64,000 nucleotides of DNA from Tropicimonas sp. IMCC34011. Lineage in GTDB: Bacteria > Pseudomonadota > Alphaproteobacteria > Rhodobacterales > Rhodobacteraceae. The DNA is taken from NCBI RefSeq assembly GCF_003390865.1, contig NZ_QMEJ01000005.1, forward strand, positions 372,001-436,000, read 5' to 3'. Both the position numbers and the translations under genes were made by a program. Below, one piece after another: positions 10,271 through 19,024 of this stretch (positions are counted from its first letter, which is position 1; every line of letters begins with the position of its first letter). The notes under the pieces are model-generated. The model was not told the origin of the DNA. It made no database searches and saw nothing but the letters and a program-made list of their open reading frames with translations.

Positions 10271-10286
10271 TGAATAAATATTCACT
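10269..10286. promoter_or_regulatory. Probable SorC-regulator operator, copy 3 (before the regulator)
   Basis: AGTGAATAAATATTCACT is a palindrome with 8-bp perfect arms around AA and is the longest of the three sites. It starts inside the kinase stop codon and lies 27 bases before the regulator start, so autoregulation and a separate promoter for the regulator are likely. Confidence 0.65.
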
Positions 10287-10313
10287 TAACCGAACAGGAA
10301 ACACGGCGCATCC

Positions 10314-11291
10314 ATGTCACGCGTGAATGAACTCCGCATGATCGCTCGCGTCGCGCAGATGTATCATGTCGAGGGCCAGCGGCAGGCCGATATCGCCAAG
10401 CATCTGCGCATGTCGCAGGCGACGGTGTCGCGGATGCTGAAACGCGCGCAGGTTGAAGAGATCGTGCGGACCACGGTCGTCTCGCCCTCGGGAACGTATG
10501 CGGAGCTCGAGGCGGGCCTGCGCGAAAGGTTCGGCCTGTCCGAAGCCGTCGTCGTCGAATGCTCCGAAGATCGCGACGGTGCGATCATGGCGCGGATCGG
10601 CGAGGCGGCAGCGCATTTCCTTGAGGCGACACTCCAGAGCGGTGAAGTGATCGGCGTTTCAAGCTGGTCCGAGACGATCTTGCGGATGGTCGACAACATC
10701 CACCCGATGAAGGCCGGCAAGGCGAAATACGTCGTCCAGATGCTTGGCGGCATGGGCGACCCGGCGGTCCAGACCCACGCAAACCACCTGACCACGCGGC
10801 TGGCAAAGCTCACGGGGGCAGAGGCACATCTGCTCAGCGCACCGGGCGTCGCACCATCGCGTGAAGCCAAGCTCGTCTTTCTCGGCGATGCCTTCGTGCG
10901 CGAGACCATGGAGCTTTTCGACAGGATCACGCTTGCCATCGTCGGCATCGGGGCGGTCGAGCCGTCGAGCATGCTGGCGCGAAGCGGCAACGTCTTCTCG
11001 TCCCGCGAGCTGGCGGATGTCGAGGAGGCAGGCGGAACCGGCGACATGAGCCTGCGCTTCTTCGATACGTCCGGCGGGCTCGTGAAGACGCCCCTGGACG
11101 ACAGGGTCATCGGCATCACGCTGGAGCAGTTGTCGCATGTCGATCGGGTCGTCGCCCTTGCCGGTGGTCGTAGCAAGACCGCGGCCATTGATGCTGCGTT
11201 GCGCACGGGGGTGGTGGACCTCCTGATCACCGACAAGTTCACGGCCGAACGGCTTGTGCATCCCGAAGCGACGGAACGTGCGGCCGAGTAG
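10314..11291 (+). CDS. SorC-family sugar-binding transcriptional regulator
   Basis: A 325-residue protein with an N-terminal helix-turn-helix (QADIAKHLRMSQATVSRMLK, about 24-43) and a C-terminal sugar-phosphate-binding domain of the SorC/DeoR-GlpR-like fold. The latter is recognisable by GEVIGVSSWSETI, VVQMLGGMG and the final DLLITDKFTAERLV. Members such as EryD and SorC sense a phosphorylated intermediate of the pathway they control. Its position after the kinase, and three shared palindromes at 6811, 7002 and 10269, point to control of the whole locus and of itself. Whether it represses or activates cannot be read. Confidence 0.92.
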   Translation: MSRVNELRMIARVAQMYHVEGQRQADIAKHLRMSQATVSRMLKRAQVEEIVRTTVVSPSGTYAELEAGLRERFGLSEAVVVECSEDRDGAIMARIGEAAAHFLEATLQSGEVIGVSSWSETILRMVDNIHPMKAGKAKYVVQMLGGMGDPAVQTHANHLTTRLAKLTGAEAHLLSAPGVAPSREAKLVFLGDAFVRETMELFDRITLAIVGIGAVEPSSMLARSGNVFSSRELADVEEAGGTGDMSLRFFDTSGGLVKTPLDDRVIGITLEQLSHVDRVVALAGGRSKTAAIDAALRTGVVDLLITDKFTAERLVHPEATERAAE

Positions 11292-11320
11292 GCCAAAGTA
11301 CGCTCCCTGATCCCATCAGT

Positions 11321-11338
11321 GCCCGCATACTTGCGGGC
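11321..11338 (+). terminator. Weak terminator-like hairpin after the regulator gene
   Basis: Perfect 7-bp stem GCCCGCA/TGCGGGC with loop TACT, 30 bases past the regulator stop. No T-run follows, so it may be only a transcript-end stabiliser. Confidence 0.35.
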
Positions 11339-11494
11339 GCGAAGCCGGAACGAAGAGCGTGGACGTGCGGAGCTCGGAGCAAGTCCCGCCGTCCGGTCGG
11401 AGATGAAGGTCCGTCGGCCGGCTTCCGCCGCGTCGTGGAACCTGTGCCGAGGCGGCGTGTTGGGGCGGCGAACAGGAATACGAAAGGTAAGACC

Positions 11495-11818
11495 ATGAAA
11501 AGCATCATGATTGCAGCGCTGTCCCTTCCGCTGGCCACAGCCGCCATGGCTCAGTCTGCCGATATCTCCGGCTATACCGAAATCGACGATATCGACGTGA
11601 TCGGCGCCGACGGTGAAGAGGTCGGCGAGATCGAGAACGTGCTGGTCGACGACTCCGGCGTCCCGGTGGCGTATGTCGTCGAAATCAACGACGGCTTCCT
11701 CGATCTGGGCGATTCCGACGTCGTGATCGGCTTCGACGCCCTCACCTGGGAGAACGGGCACTACACCACGACGATGACCTCGGGCGAGGTCGAAGCCCTT
11801 CCTGTCTGGGACGACTGA
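11495..11818 (+). CDS. Secreted PRC-barrel domain protein
   Basis: A small 107-residue protein with a signal peptide (residues 1-19, ending AAMA/QS) and one PRC-barrel-like domain: IDVIGADGEEVGEIENVLVD followed by a VVIGFDAL strand. PRC-barrel proteins of this exported type are common in alphaproteobacteria and mostly of unknown role; cell-envelope or stress association is a guess. The mature protein is very acidic. The start at 11495 has AAAGG 7 bases upstream. A longer frame from 11435 would bury the signal peptide and is rejected. A strong terminator follows directly, so it is probably a single-gene transcript. Confidence 0.82.
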   Translation: MKSIMIAALSLPLATAAMAQSADISGYTEIDDIDVIGADGEEVGEIENVLVDDSGVPVAYVVEINDGFLDLGDSDVVIGFDALTWENGHYTTTMTSGEVEALPVWDD

Positions 11819-11840
11819 TCGGTTACACCTTGTGAAACGG

Positions 11841-11873
11841 AAAAGGGGGGTCGCTGTCGCGGCCCCCTTTTTT
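11841..11873. terminator. Bidirectional terminator between convergent genes
   Basis: The stem is built of AAAAGGGGGG TCGC against GCG GCCCCCTTTTTT with a short loop. It gives a T-run on the plus strand and, through the A-run, TTTT on the minus strand. It sits between the PRC-barrel gene (plus) and the phosphohexomutase gene (minus) and can serve both. Confidence 0.85.
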
Positions 11874-11888
11874 GTGAGGCCGTCCGGC

Positions 11889-13256
11889 TCAAAGCTGCGG
11901 CTTCAGGGCGGTCAGTGTCGCAGCGACGCGTGCATGCGCGGCCTCTTCCGTTTCCGCCTCGGCATAGCAGCGCAGCTCGGGCGCGTTTCCCGAAAGGCGC
12001 AGATGGACGATGTCGCCGTCCGGCAGCCGCATTCTAAGACCGTCCGTCAGATCGATCTCCGCTGCAGTCGCGCCGAGAAGGTCCTCGCGCGCAGCGCCGT
12101 CCCGGATCAGGTCCGATATCAGGTCCCGCGCTTTCCTGGTGTCGATCTCCTGCAGGCGATCCGCCGCCCTGTGGCGCGCCGGCAGGTCTGCCACAAGGCC
12201 GGCAAGGTCCGTGCCCTCCCGCCGTGCAAGAACGAGCGGCGCGATGAGGGGCAGAACGGCGTCCCGCGTCATCAGGCGGGGCAGGGGGCCGACGAGATGC
12301 GCGTCGAAGCCGAGAAGAAAGCCGCCATTGGCCTCGAACCCGACGGCCCGCTCGACCCCCTTCATCCCCGCAATGACGTAAGGCGAGCCGATCTTCGTCC
12401 GGATGACCCGGTCCATGGCCCCCGAAGCCTCGATCGCGGTATTGGACGAAACCGGCGTGACGGCGATGCGCGCGTCCACCGCCCGCGCCGTCAGAAGGCC
12501 CAGAAGATCGCCGGGGATCACTCGGCCCTGCCCGTCGGTCAGAAGCGGGCGGTCCGCATCGCCGTCGGTGGACAGGATCGCATCAAGGCCGTGCTCCGCG
12601 CTCCAGCGCAGCAGACGCTCCGTCGTTTCACGGGAAACGGCTTCGGTATCGACGGGCACGAAACGCTCGGCCCGGCCAAGGCGCAGAACCTCAGCCCCGA
12701 GGGACGTCAAAAGCTCCGCGAGGAGGTCGCGCGCGACGGAGGAATGCTCGTAGAGACCGAGCCGATAGCCTGAGAGCGCCTCCGGCCCGAACGCGTCCAG
12801 ATACCGTGCGGCGTAGGCGGACAGGACCTCAGCCTCCCGGTTCGGCGCCGTGCCGGGGGCCCGCGCAGGCGATCCAGACAGCGCGGCGGTGATCGCAGCT
12901 TCGTCCGCCTTGCCGATCTCGGCGCCGCCTTCGGTGTAGAATTTCAGACCGTTGCGATCGTCCGGGATGTGGCTTCCCGTCGCCATGATCGCGGCCGCGC
13001 CCGACGCGTTCGCGGCGAGGGCCAGCGCCGGGGTGGGCACCGCGCCGCAATCCGTCACCTCCAGCCCGGCTGCGCGCGCCGCGTCCGCCACGTCCCCGGC
13101 AATGCGGGGGGAGGACGCGCGAAGGTCCCGCCCGATCAGAAGCTTGCCGCCGGTGGGGCAGGCCCGCGCGAACGCCGCGACGTGTGCGCCAACGACGTCT
13201 GCCCCGAGCTCCGTGACGAGGCCCCGGAGGCCGCTCGTGCCGAATTTCGCCGCCAT
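11889..13256 (-). CDS. Phosphohexomutase (phosphomannomutase/phosphoglucosamine mutase family)
   Basis: A 455-residue alpha-D-phosphohexomutase with all four signature regions. The start is KFGTSGLRG. The phosphoserine loop is ATGSHIPDDRNG (Ser95 catalytic; HIP where HNP is usual). The Mg2+ loop is DGDADR (231-236), the sugar loop FEANGG, and the C-terminal phosphate-binding segment RLSGNAPELR. It interconverts hexose 1- and 6-phosphates for polysaccharide or nucleotide-sugar synthesis. Which hexose it uses cannot be settled. EANGG is closer to phosphomannomutase/phosphoglucomutase than to GlmM. Confidence 0.88.
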   Translation of the reverse strand: MAAKFGTSGLRGLVTELGADVVGAHVAAFARACPTGGKLLIGRDLRASSPRIAGDVADAARAAGLEVTDCGAVPTPALALAANASGAAAIMATGSHIPDDRNGLKFYTEGGAEIGKADEAAITAALSGSPARAPGTAPNREAEVLSAYAARYLDAFGPEALSGYRLGLYEHSSVARDLLAELLTSLGAEVLRLGRAERFVPVDTEAVSRETTERLLRWSAEHGLDAILSTDGDADRPLLTDGQGRVIPGDLLGLLTARAVDARIAVTPVSSNTAIEASGAMDRVIRTKIGSPYVIAGMKGVERAVGFEANGGFLLGFDAHLVGPLPRLMTRDAVLPLIAPLVLARREGTDLAGLVADLPARHRAADRLQEIDTRKARDLISDLIRDGAAREDLLGATAAEIDLTDGLRMRLPDGDIVHLRLSGNAPELRCYAEAETEEAAHARVAATLTALKPQL

Positions 13257-13389
13257 TCTCGTCCTCCGCGGTGCCGCTACGGTCCATCCGGCCTCGGCGT
13301 AGCCCGGCAGGAGGGGACCGGCAAGGCGACCGCGAAGGCCGACCTTTTGTCCCGTCCTGCTGGCGGCAGGGAGACCGGTTATCCGGCCA

Positions 13390-14082
13390 TTACTCCGCGG
13401 CGCGCGCCAGCAGCTCCTCGACGCTTGGCCCGATGGCTTCCACGATGCGTTTCACGCCAGTCGCGTTCGGATGAATCCCGTCCGCCTGCATGTAGGTCCG
13501 CAGGTTGCCGGCCTCTGCTTCCGCCCGGAAGGCGGAGAAGAAGTCCGGGTGGAACTGGACGCCGTAGGTTTCGGCCAGCTCGGGGTACATCGCATCGAAC
13601 CGCTCGGCGAAGTCCGGCCCGTAATTGCCCGGCGCGGTGAGGCCGACGAGAAGCACCTCAACCCCGGCCTCGCTCGCCGCGGACAGGATGCCGTCCAGAT
13701 TTGCGCGGCTCACGTCCGGGTCGATCCCGCGCAGCATGTCATTGCCGCCGAGCGCCACGATCATCGCGTCCGGGTCGTCTTCGAGGGTGAACGCCGCACG
13801 GGACAGGCCGCCGGCCGTCGTGTCTCCCGAGACGCCGGCATTCAGTACGTCCACGTCGTGGCCCCGCTCGGTCAGCCAGGCTTCGAGCTGGGGCACGAGC
13901 CCGTCTTCGGCAGGCAATCCGTACCCTTGGGTCAGCGAATCCCCGAGCGCGGCGACGCGGATCGTATCCGCCGCGGCCAGTGCCGGAAGGGATGCGGCAA
14001 CCACGACCGCGAGAGCCGCCTTGCTGACCCGACGCGATGCCCCATATGCGGCACGAACCCCGCGCCATCCCGGAGCCGTCAT
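13390..14082 (-). CDS. tesA: TesA-like SGNH/GDSL esterase (arylesterase/lysophospholipase)
   Basis: A 230-residue exported SGNH hydrolase. A signal peptide (about 1-38, positive start then AALAVVVAASLPALAAA) is followed by block I GDSLTQGYG (Ser49), block II NAGVSGDTT, block III GGND (Asn114) and block V DGIHPN (Asp201/His204). This matches periplasmic TesA/arylesterase, which cleaves thioesters and lysophospholipids. The ATG at 14082 shares bases with the ATG of the divergent ABC gene at 14081 (a CATG overlap). The tesA/ybbA divergent pair is also seen in E. coli. Confidence 0.9.
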   Translation of the reverse strand: MTAPGWRGVRAAYGASRRVSKAALAVVVAASLPALAAADTIRVAALGDSLTQGYGLPAEDGLVPQLEAWLTERGHDVDVLNAGVSGDTTAGGLSRAAFTLEDDPDAMIVALGGNDMLRGIDPDVSRANLDGILSAASEAGVEVLLVGLTAPGNYGPDFAERFDAMYPELAETYGVQFHPDFFSAFRAEAEAGNLRTYMQADGIHPNATGVKRIVEAIGPSVEELLARAAE

Positions 14083-14779
14083 GCCCGACCCCGTCCTCTC
14101 GCTCGATACCGTGCGGCTCAGCCTGCGCAGCAATGCCGGGGAGGTCGAGATCCTGCGCGGCCTGTCCGCACATGCGGAGCGGGGAGAGACCTTGGGGCTG
14201 ATCGGTCCGAGCGGGTCTGGCAAGTCGTCTCTCCTCATGATCATGGGCGGTCTGGAGCGTGCGACCTCGGGCAGGGTCCACGCCCTGGGGCAGGACCTGA
14301 CCGCGATGAACGAGGATGCGCTGGCCCGGTTCCGCCGCGCTCATATGGGGATCGTCTTCCAGTCTTTCCACCTGATCCCGACGATGACGGCCCTCGAGAA
14401 CGTCGCCACGCCGCTGGAACTCGCCGGTCACAACGACGCCTTCGACCGCGCCGCGGAGGAGCTGGACGCCGTGGGCCTCGGCAAGCGCAAGGATCACTAT
14501 CCCGCCCAGATGTCGGGCGGCGAACAGCAGCGGGTGGCGCTGGCGCGCGCCGCGGCGCCGCGGCCGGATATCCTCCTTGCCGACGAGCCCACGGGCAATC
14601 TCGACGGCGCGACGGGGGAGGCCATCATGGACCTTCTCTTCGGTCTTCGGGACCGGCATGGCGCGACGCTCGTGCTCGTCACCCACGCTCCCGAACTGAC
14701 GCGAAGGTGCGACCGCGTGATCCGCCTCGAGGACGGGCGCATCGCCGGTGAGGGCGCGACGGCCGAGGCGGCCGAATGA
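14081..14779 (+). CDS. ybbA: YbbA-type ABC transporter ATPase
   Basis: A 232-residue ABC ATPase of the MacB/LolD type. Walker A is GPSGSGKS (42-49), the Q-loop is VFQSFHL, the signature MSGGEQQRVALARA, and Walker B DILLADEPTGNLDG. It pairs with the overlapping FtsX-type permease gene (ATGA junction at 14776-14779). In E. coli YbbAP is a type VII-fold ABC system proposed to extract hydrophobic compounds to the periplasmic side for TesA. The conserved tesA-ybbA-ybbP order here supports the same partnership. The frame runs further upstream, but the homology begins at this ATG. Confidence 0.92.
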   Translation: MPDPVLSLDTVRLSLRSNAGEVEILRGLSAHAERGETLGLIGPSGSGKSSLLMIMGGLERATSGRVHALGQDLTAMNEDALARFRRAHMGIVFQSFHLIPTMTALENVATPLELAGHNDAFDRAAEELDAVGLGKRKDHYPAQMSGGEQQRVALARAAAPRPDILLADEPTGNLDGATGEAIMDLLFGLRDRHGATLVLVTHAPELTRRCDRVIRLEDGRIAGEGATAEAAE

Positions 14780-17304
14780 GCCTGCCGAACGCCGCCCGGA
14801 TCGCCCGGCGCGAACTGAGGGGCGGCCTCAGGGCGTTCTGGGTCTTCCTTGCCTGCCTCGCCCTCGGCGTCGCCGCGATCGCCGCCGTCGGGACGGTGCG
14901 CGAGGGGATCGAGGGCGGTCTCGACCGGGAGGGCGCGGCGCTCCTCGGCGGTGATGCCGAGCTGTCCTTCACCTATCGCTTCGCCGACGCGGACGAGATC
15001 GGCTGGATGCTGGAGCGCGCGGGAGCGCTCTCGGAGGTTGTCGATTTCCGCTCCATGGCCGTCACCGGCGAGGGTGAGGCGGCCCGCAGGGCGCTGACCC
15101 AGGTGAAGGGCGTCGACGATGCCTACCCGCTCTACGGCGAGGTCCGGCTTCAGGGCGGTCAGCCGCTCGGCGATGCCCTCGCGGGGCGGGGCGCACGGCC
15201 TGGTGCCGTCATGGCGCCTGTCCTGGCCGCGCGCCTCGGCCTTGAAACGGGTGATACCTTCCGCCTCGGCACCGGCAAATTCGTCCTCGCAGGGCTGATC
15301 GAGGCTGAGCCCGACGATGCGGGGGACGGGTTCGGCCTCGGCCCCCGGACGCTCGTGCGACGGATCGACCTGCAGGGTACGGGCCTTCTGGAGCCCGGCA
15401 CGCTTTTCGACAGCAAGTACCGCATGACACTTCCGCCCGAGACCGATCTGGAGGCGCTCGAAGCGGCGGCGCGGGCGCGGTTCGCCGATGAGGGCCTGAG
15501 GTGGCGGGACCGGCGCAACGGCGCGCCCGGCATTGCCGAGTTCGTCGAGCAGATGAGCGCGTTTCTCGTTCTCGTGGGTCTGGCGGGGCTCGCGGTCGGC
15601 GGGATCGGCGTGTCCTCCGCGGTCAACGCCTATCTCGACCGCAAGACGGAGGTCATCGCCACGCTGAAATCGCTCGGGGCGGACGGAAGGACGATCTTCC
15701 TCGCCTATTTCATGCAGATCGGTGCGCTGGCGCTGATCGGGATCGGCCTTGGCCTCGCGATCGGGGCCGCCGCCCCGCTGCTTGCCGCGCCGCTTCTCGA
15801 AGACCGCCTGCCGATCCCGGCCGATTTCGGTCTCTACCCCGCGCCGCTGGCCGAAGCGGCGCTCTACGGTGCCCTGGCGGCGGCGCTCTTCACGCTCTGG
15901 CCGCTGTCCCGCGCCGAGGCCGTGCGGCCGGCGGCGCTCTTCCGCGGCTCGGTGGAGAGGCGATCCCTGCCGCGGGCGCGCTACCTCGTCGCGACGCTCG
16001 CCGTGGCCGCCGCCCTCGTCGGCTCCGCCGCGATCCTCTCGCCCGAGCCGATCCTTGCGCTCTACGCGGCGCTGGGCGTGACGGGCTCCCTCGCGCTCCT
16101 CGCACTGGCAGCCGCTGGCACACGGATCCTCGCGCGGCGCCTCACTCGGTCACGGCTCCTGCGGGGGCGGACAGCCCTCCGGCTCGCGGCGGGCTCGGTC
16201 GGAGGGCCGGGCGGAGAGACGGCGGCGGTCATCCTGTCCCTCGGCCTCGGCCTGTCGGTCCTGTCCGCGGTGGGGCAGGTGGACCACAACCTGCGCAGCG
16301 CCATCGAGACGGAACTTCCGGACGTCGCGCCCGCCTTCTTCGTCCTGGACATCCAGCCCTCCCAGATCGACGGCTATCTGGAGCGCGTCGAAGGCGATCC
16401 GGGTGTGTCCCGCGTCGATACCGCGCCGATGCTGCGGGGGGTGATCTCGCAGATCAACGGACGCCCCGCCCGCGAGGTGGCGGATCACTGGGTGCTGTCG
16501 GGGGACAGGGGCGTAACCTATTCCGAAGCGCCACCCGCCCGCACGACCCTGACCGCCGGAACGTGGTGGCCCGAGGACTATGACGGCCCGCCACAGGTCA
16601 GTTTCGCGGCGGAAGAGGGCGCCGAGATGGGCCTCGCCCTCGGTGATGCGATCACGGTCAACATCCTCGGGCGCGAGATCACGGCGGAGATCACGTCCTT
16701 CCGGGAGGTCGATTTCTCCTCCGCCGGAATCGGCTTCATCATGTCGATGAACCCGGCCGCGCTCGAGGGCTTTCCGCATAGCTGGATTTCCACCGTCTAT
16801 GCCGAGCAGGGCGCCGAGGCGGCGCTCCTTCGGGACATATCGGACGCCTATCCCAACATCACCGCCATCGGCGTGCGCGATGCCATCGCGAGGGTGTCGG
16901 AGGTTCTGGGCAGCGTCGTTGCCGCGATCACGGCCGGGGCGGGGGCGACCCTCCTGACCGGGATCGTCGTCCTGATCGGCGCGGCGGCCGCCGGGGTGCG
17001 GGCGCGCATCTTCGAGGCGGCCGTGTTGCGCACGGTGGGTGCGGTGCGGGGCCAGGTGCTGACCTACCTCGCCCTGCGCTCGGCCCTTCTGGGCGCGGCG
17101 GCGGGGCTGGTGGCGCTTCTCGCCGGCACCATCTCCGCCTGGGCGGTCATGACTTTCGTCCTGGATGCGGACTTTTCGATCGCGGCCGGGCCGGCGCTGG
17201 CCATCGTCCTCGGCGGGGCGCTCGCGTCGCTCCTTGCCGGACTGGCCTTCGCCTGGCGTCCGCTGTCGGTCCGGCCGGCGGGAGTGCTGCGTGCGCGGGA
17301 ATAG
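14776..17304 (+). CDS. ybbP: YbbP-type FtsX-like permease
   Basis: An 842-residue membrane protein with an N-terminal helix, a large periplasmic domain, two FtsX permease blocks (about residues 255-385 and 715-835) and central helices in between. This is the 10-helix YbbP architecture rather than the 4-helix MacB/LolC one. QMSAFLVLVGLAGLAVGGIG and the final GGALASLLAGLAFAWRPL are typical. It overlaps the ATPase gene by four bases. Its probable role is ATP-driven movement of hydrophobic molecules out of the inner membrane, with TesA acting on them in the periplasm. Confidence 0.9.
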   Translation: MSLPNAARIARRELRGGLRAFWVFLACLALGVAAIAAVGTVREGIEGGLDREGAALLGGDAELSFTYRFADADEIGWMLERAGALSEVVDFRSMAVTGEGEAARRALTQVKGVDDAYPLYGEVRLQGGQPLGDALAGRGARPGAVMAPVLAARLGLETGDTFRLGTGKFVLAGLIEAEPDDAGDGFGLGPRTLVRRIDLQGTGLLEPGTLFDSKYRMTLPPETDLEALEAAARARFADEGLRWRDRRNGAPGIAEFVEQMSAFLVLVGLAGLAVGGIGVSSAVNAYLDRKTEVIATLKSLGADGRTIFLAYFMQIGALALIGIGLGLAIGAAAPLLAAPLLEDRLPIPADFGLYPAPLAEAALYGALAAALFTLWPLSRAEAVRPAALFRGSVERRSLPRARYLVATLAVAAALVGSAAILSPEPILALYAALGVTGSLALLALAAAGTRILARRLTRSRLLRGRTALRLAAGSVGGPGGETAAVILSLGLGLSVLSAVGQVDHNLRSAIETELPDVAPAFFVLDIQPSQIDGYLERVEGDPGVSRVDTAPMLRGVISQINGRPAREVADHWVLSGDRGVTYSEAPPARTTLTAGTWWPEDYDGPPQVSFAAEEGAEMGLALGDAITVNILGREITAEITSFREVDFSSAGIGFIMSMNPAALEGFPHSWISTVYAEQGAEAALLRDISDAYPNITAIGVRDAIARVSEVLGSVVAAITAGAGATLLTGIVVLIGAAAAGVRARIFEAAVLRTVGAVRGQVLTYLALRSALLGAAAGLVALLAGTISAWAVMTFVLDADFSIAAGPALAIVLGGALASLLAGLAFAWRPLSVRPAGVLRARE

Positions 17305-17394
17305 GGGGGTGCCGTCCCGCGAGTAGTCGGGCGCTCAGATGAAAGGGGCGCCCGGACGCTTTGCTCCCGGGGGGCACGCGCTGTAGAGGACGGC

Positions 17395-18441
17395 ATGGCC
17401 ATCAAGCTTACAGACTTCTCGGACCTCTCCGCCTTGCCGTTCGATACGGTGATCGACGTGCGTGCGCCGTCGGAGTTCGCCGAGGATCACGTGCCGGGGG
17501 CGATCAGCCTGCCGGTGCTGAACGATCACGAACGGGCCGAGGTCGGCACGATCTACACCCAGGAAAGTCCGTTCCGCGCGCGCAAGATCGGTGCGGCGCT
17601 GATTGCGGCCAATGCGGCGCGGCACCTGTCCGGCCCGCTCGCCGACAAGGAGGGCGGATGGAAGCCGCTCGTCTATTGCTGGCGCGGTGGGCAGCGATCG
17701 GGCTCCTTCGCGTCGATCCTGTCGCAGATCGGTTGGCGGGTGGATATCGTCGAGGGCGGGTACCGGAGCTTCCGGCGGCTCGTCGTGAAGGCGCTCCACG
17801 ACGAGGACCTGCCGCACCGGATCGTCCTGCTCGACGGCGATACCGGCACCGGCAAGACCGATATCCTGGCGCGCATCGCCGAGCGGGGCGGGCAGGTGCT
17901 GGATCTCGAGGGGATGGCCAACCATCGCGGCTCCGTCCTCGGGCCGATGCCGGGCGGGCAACCGGCACAAAAGATGTTCGAGACGCGCATCGCGGCAGCG
18001 CTGGCGGGATTCGATCCAGAGAAGCCGGTTCTGGTCGAGGCGGAGAGCAGCAAGGTCGGCGCCTGCCTCGTACCACCGTCACTCTGGAAGGCGATGCTCG
18101 CGGCACCGCGCCTGACGGTCGAGGCCGCACCGGACGAGCGGGCGCGATACCTTGCGCGGGCCTACGGAGACGTGACGGCGGATCTGCCGCATCTCGAAGC
18201 GCTCCTAGGCCAGCTCGTGCGGCTGCGCGGACGGGACACGGTGGAGCGGTGGATTGCCATGGCGCGGGCAGGGCAGATGGAAGCGCTGGCCGCCGACCTG
18301 ATCGCCCGGCACTACGATGCGCGCTACGCCAAGTCCCGCGCACGGCTGCCGGAGGCCGAGGCGGCGATCGGGATCACGCTGGATGAGGACGGGCTCGGCC
18401 GCGCGGCCGACCGGATCCTGGCCGAGCTCGCGCGGCTCTGA
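17395..18441 (+). CDS. mnmH: tRNA 2-selenouridine synthase
   Basis: A 348-residue enzyme with an N-terminal rhodanese domain (active Cys95 in YCWRGGQRSGS) and a C-terminal P-loop domain (GDTGTGKT, 148-155), the defining combination of MnmH/SelU/YbbB. It geranylates the 2-thiouridine at the wobble position of certain tRNAs and replaces it by selenium using selenophosphate. The length is as expected. It lies 90 bases after ybbP, and in E. coli the same gene also sits near tesA-ybbAP. SelD, the selenophosphate source, is not in the window. A weak hairpin (AGGGGCC/GGCCCCT, 18441-18447 and 18468-18474) follows the stop. Confidence 0.95.
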   Translation: MAIKLTDFSDLSALPFDTVIDVRAPSEFAEDHVPGAISLPVLNDHERAEVGTIYTQESPFRARKIGAALIAANAARHLSGPLADKEGGWKPLVYCWRGGQRSGSFASILSQIGWRVDIVEGGYRSFRRLVVKALHDEDLPHRIVLLDGDTGTGKTDILARIAERGGQVLDLEGMANHRGSVLGPMPGGQPAQKMFETRIAAALAGFDPEKPVLVEAESSKVGACLVPPSLWKAMLAAPRLTVEAAPDERARYLARAYGDVTADLPHLEALLGQLVRLRGRDTVERWIAMARAGQMEALAADLIARHYDARYAKSRARLPEAEAAIGITLDEDGLGRAADRILAELARL

Positions 18442-18554
18442 GGGGCCGGCCAGTCGTTTAGGCTTCGGGCCCCTTGGGGAAGGCCGGTGAGGTGCTCCCC
18501 GTTACCCCCGCCGGTCGCATCGCCCGCCGAGACCCGTCGCGCGATGCCCGGGCC

Positions 18555-18821
18555 TTACCCGTGGATCAGGGCGTGGATCCCGCTCGCGGTGGTTCCGGTC
18601 GCCTCCACCCGGCGGATGCCGACGGGAAGGAGCGAGAAATCCCCGACCGCGATGGTGCGGCTCTCCCCGGCGACCGTCACGACCGAAAGCGTGCCTCCGG
18701 TCTCGACATAGAGCGCCACGGCGATGGCGGGCAGGTCCGCGCCGTCCGCCGGCACGACGGGCGCGATGTCCGGCGCCGGGCCGGAGAGGGAGAGGGAGCG
18801 GTTTGCGAACGGGTTCGGCAT
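18555..18821 (-). CDS. Spike base protein of the Rcc01079 (GTA/phage head-spike) family
   Basis: An 88-residue protein with the pattern I recognise for the RCAP_rcc01079 (GhsA) family. ADGADLPAIAVALYVETGG is followed by L.V....G, then PVGIRRVEATGTTASGIHAL. In Rhodobacter capsulatus the relative is the base of the head spike of the gene transfer agent and helps it adhere to capsulated cells. Here no capsid, tail or GTA gene is adjacent, so it is an orphan of that family. GGAG lies 10 bases before ATG 18821. Assignment rests on pattern memory, not a search. Confidence 0.7.
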   Translation of the reverse strand: MPNPFANRSLSLSGPAPDIAPVVPADGADLPAIAVALYVETGGTLSVVTVAGESRTIAVGDFSLLPVGIRRVEATGTTASGIHALIHG

Positions 18822-19024
18822 GGCGAAGGATCTCCGGGTCTGCTGTCAGGCCCTTTTCATGTACGCATGTTTCCTGACCCAGCGTTATGAATGCGGTCGC
18901 CTTTGCATGCCGAATCGCAACAGATGCACGACAGGAAAGGGCGATGGCGGTCCCGTGACCGGCCGTGATCTTTCCTTTGCGCCCACGCATGGTACGTTGA
19001 GCGCCGCGAAGGGGAACCGATTTC

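Noticed and set aside
11435-11494. N-terminal extension of the PRC-barrel gene
   Set aside because: It would hide a textbook signal peptide; the inner ATG has a ribosome-binding site.
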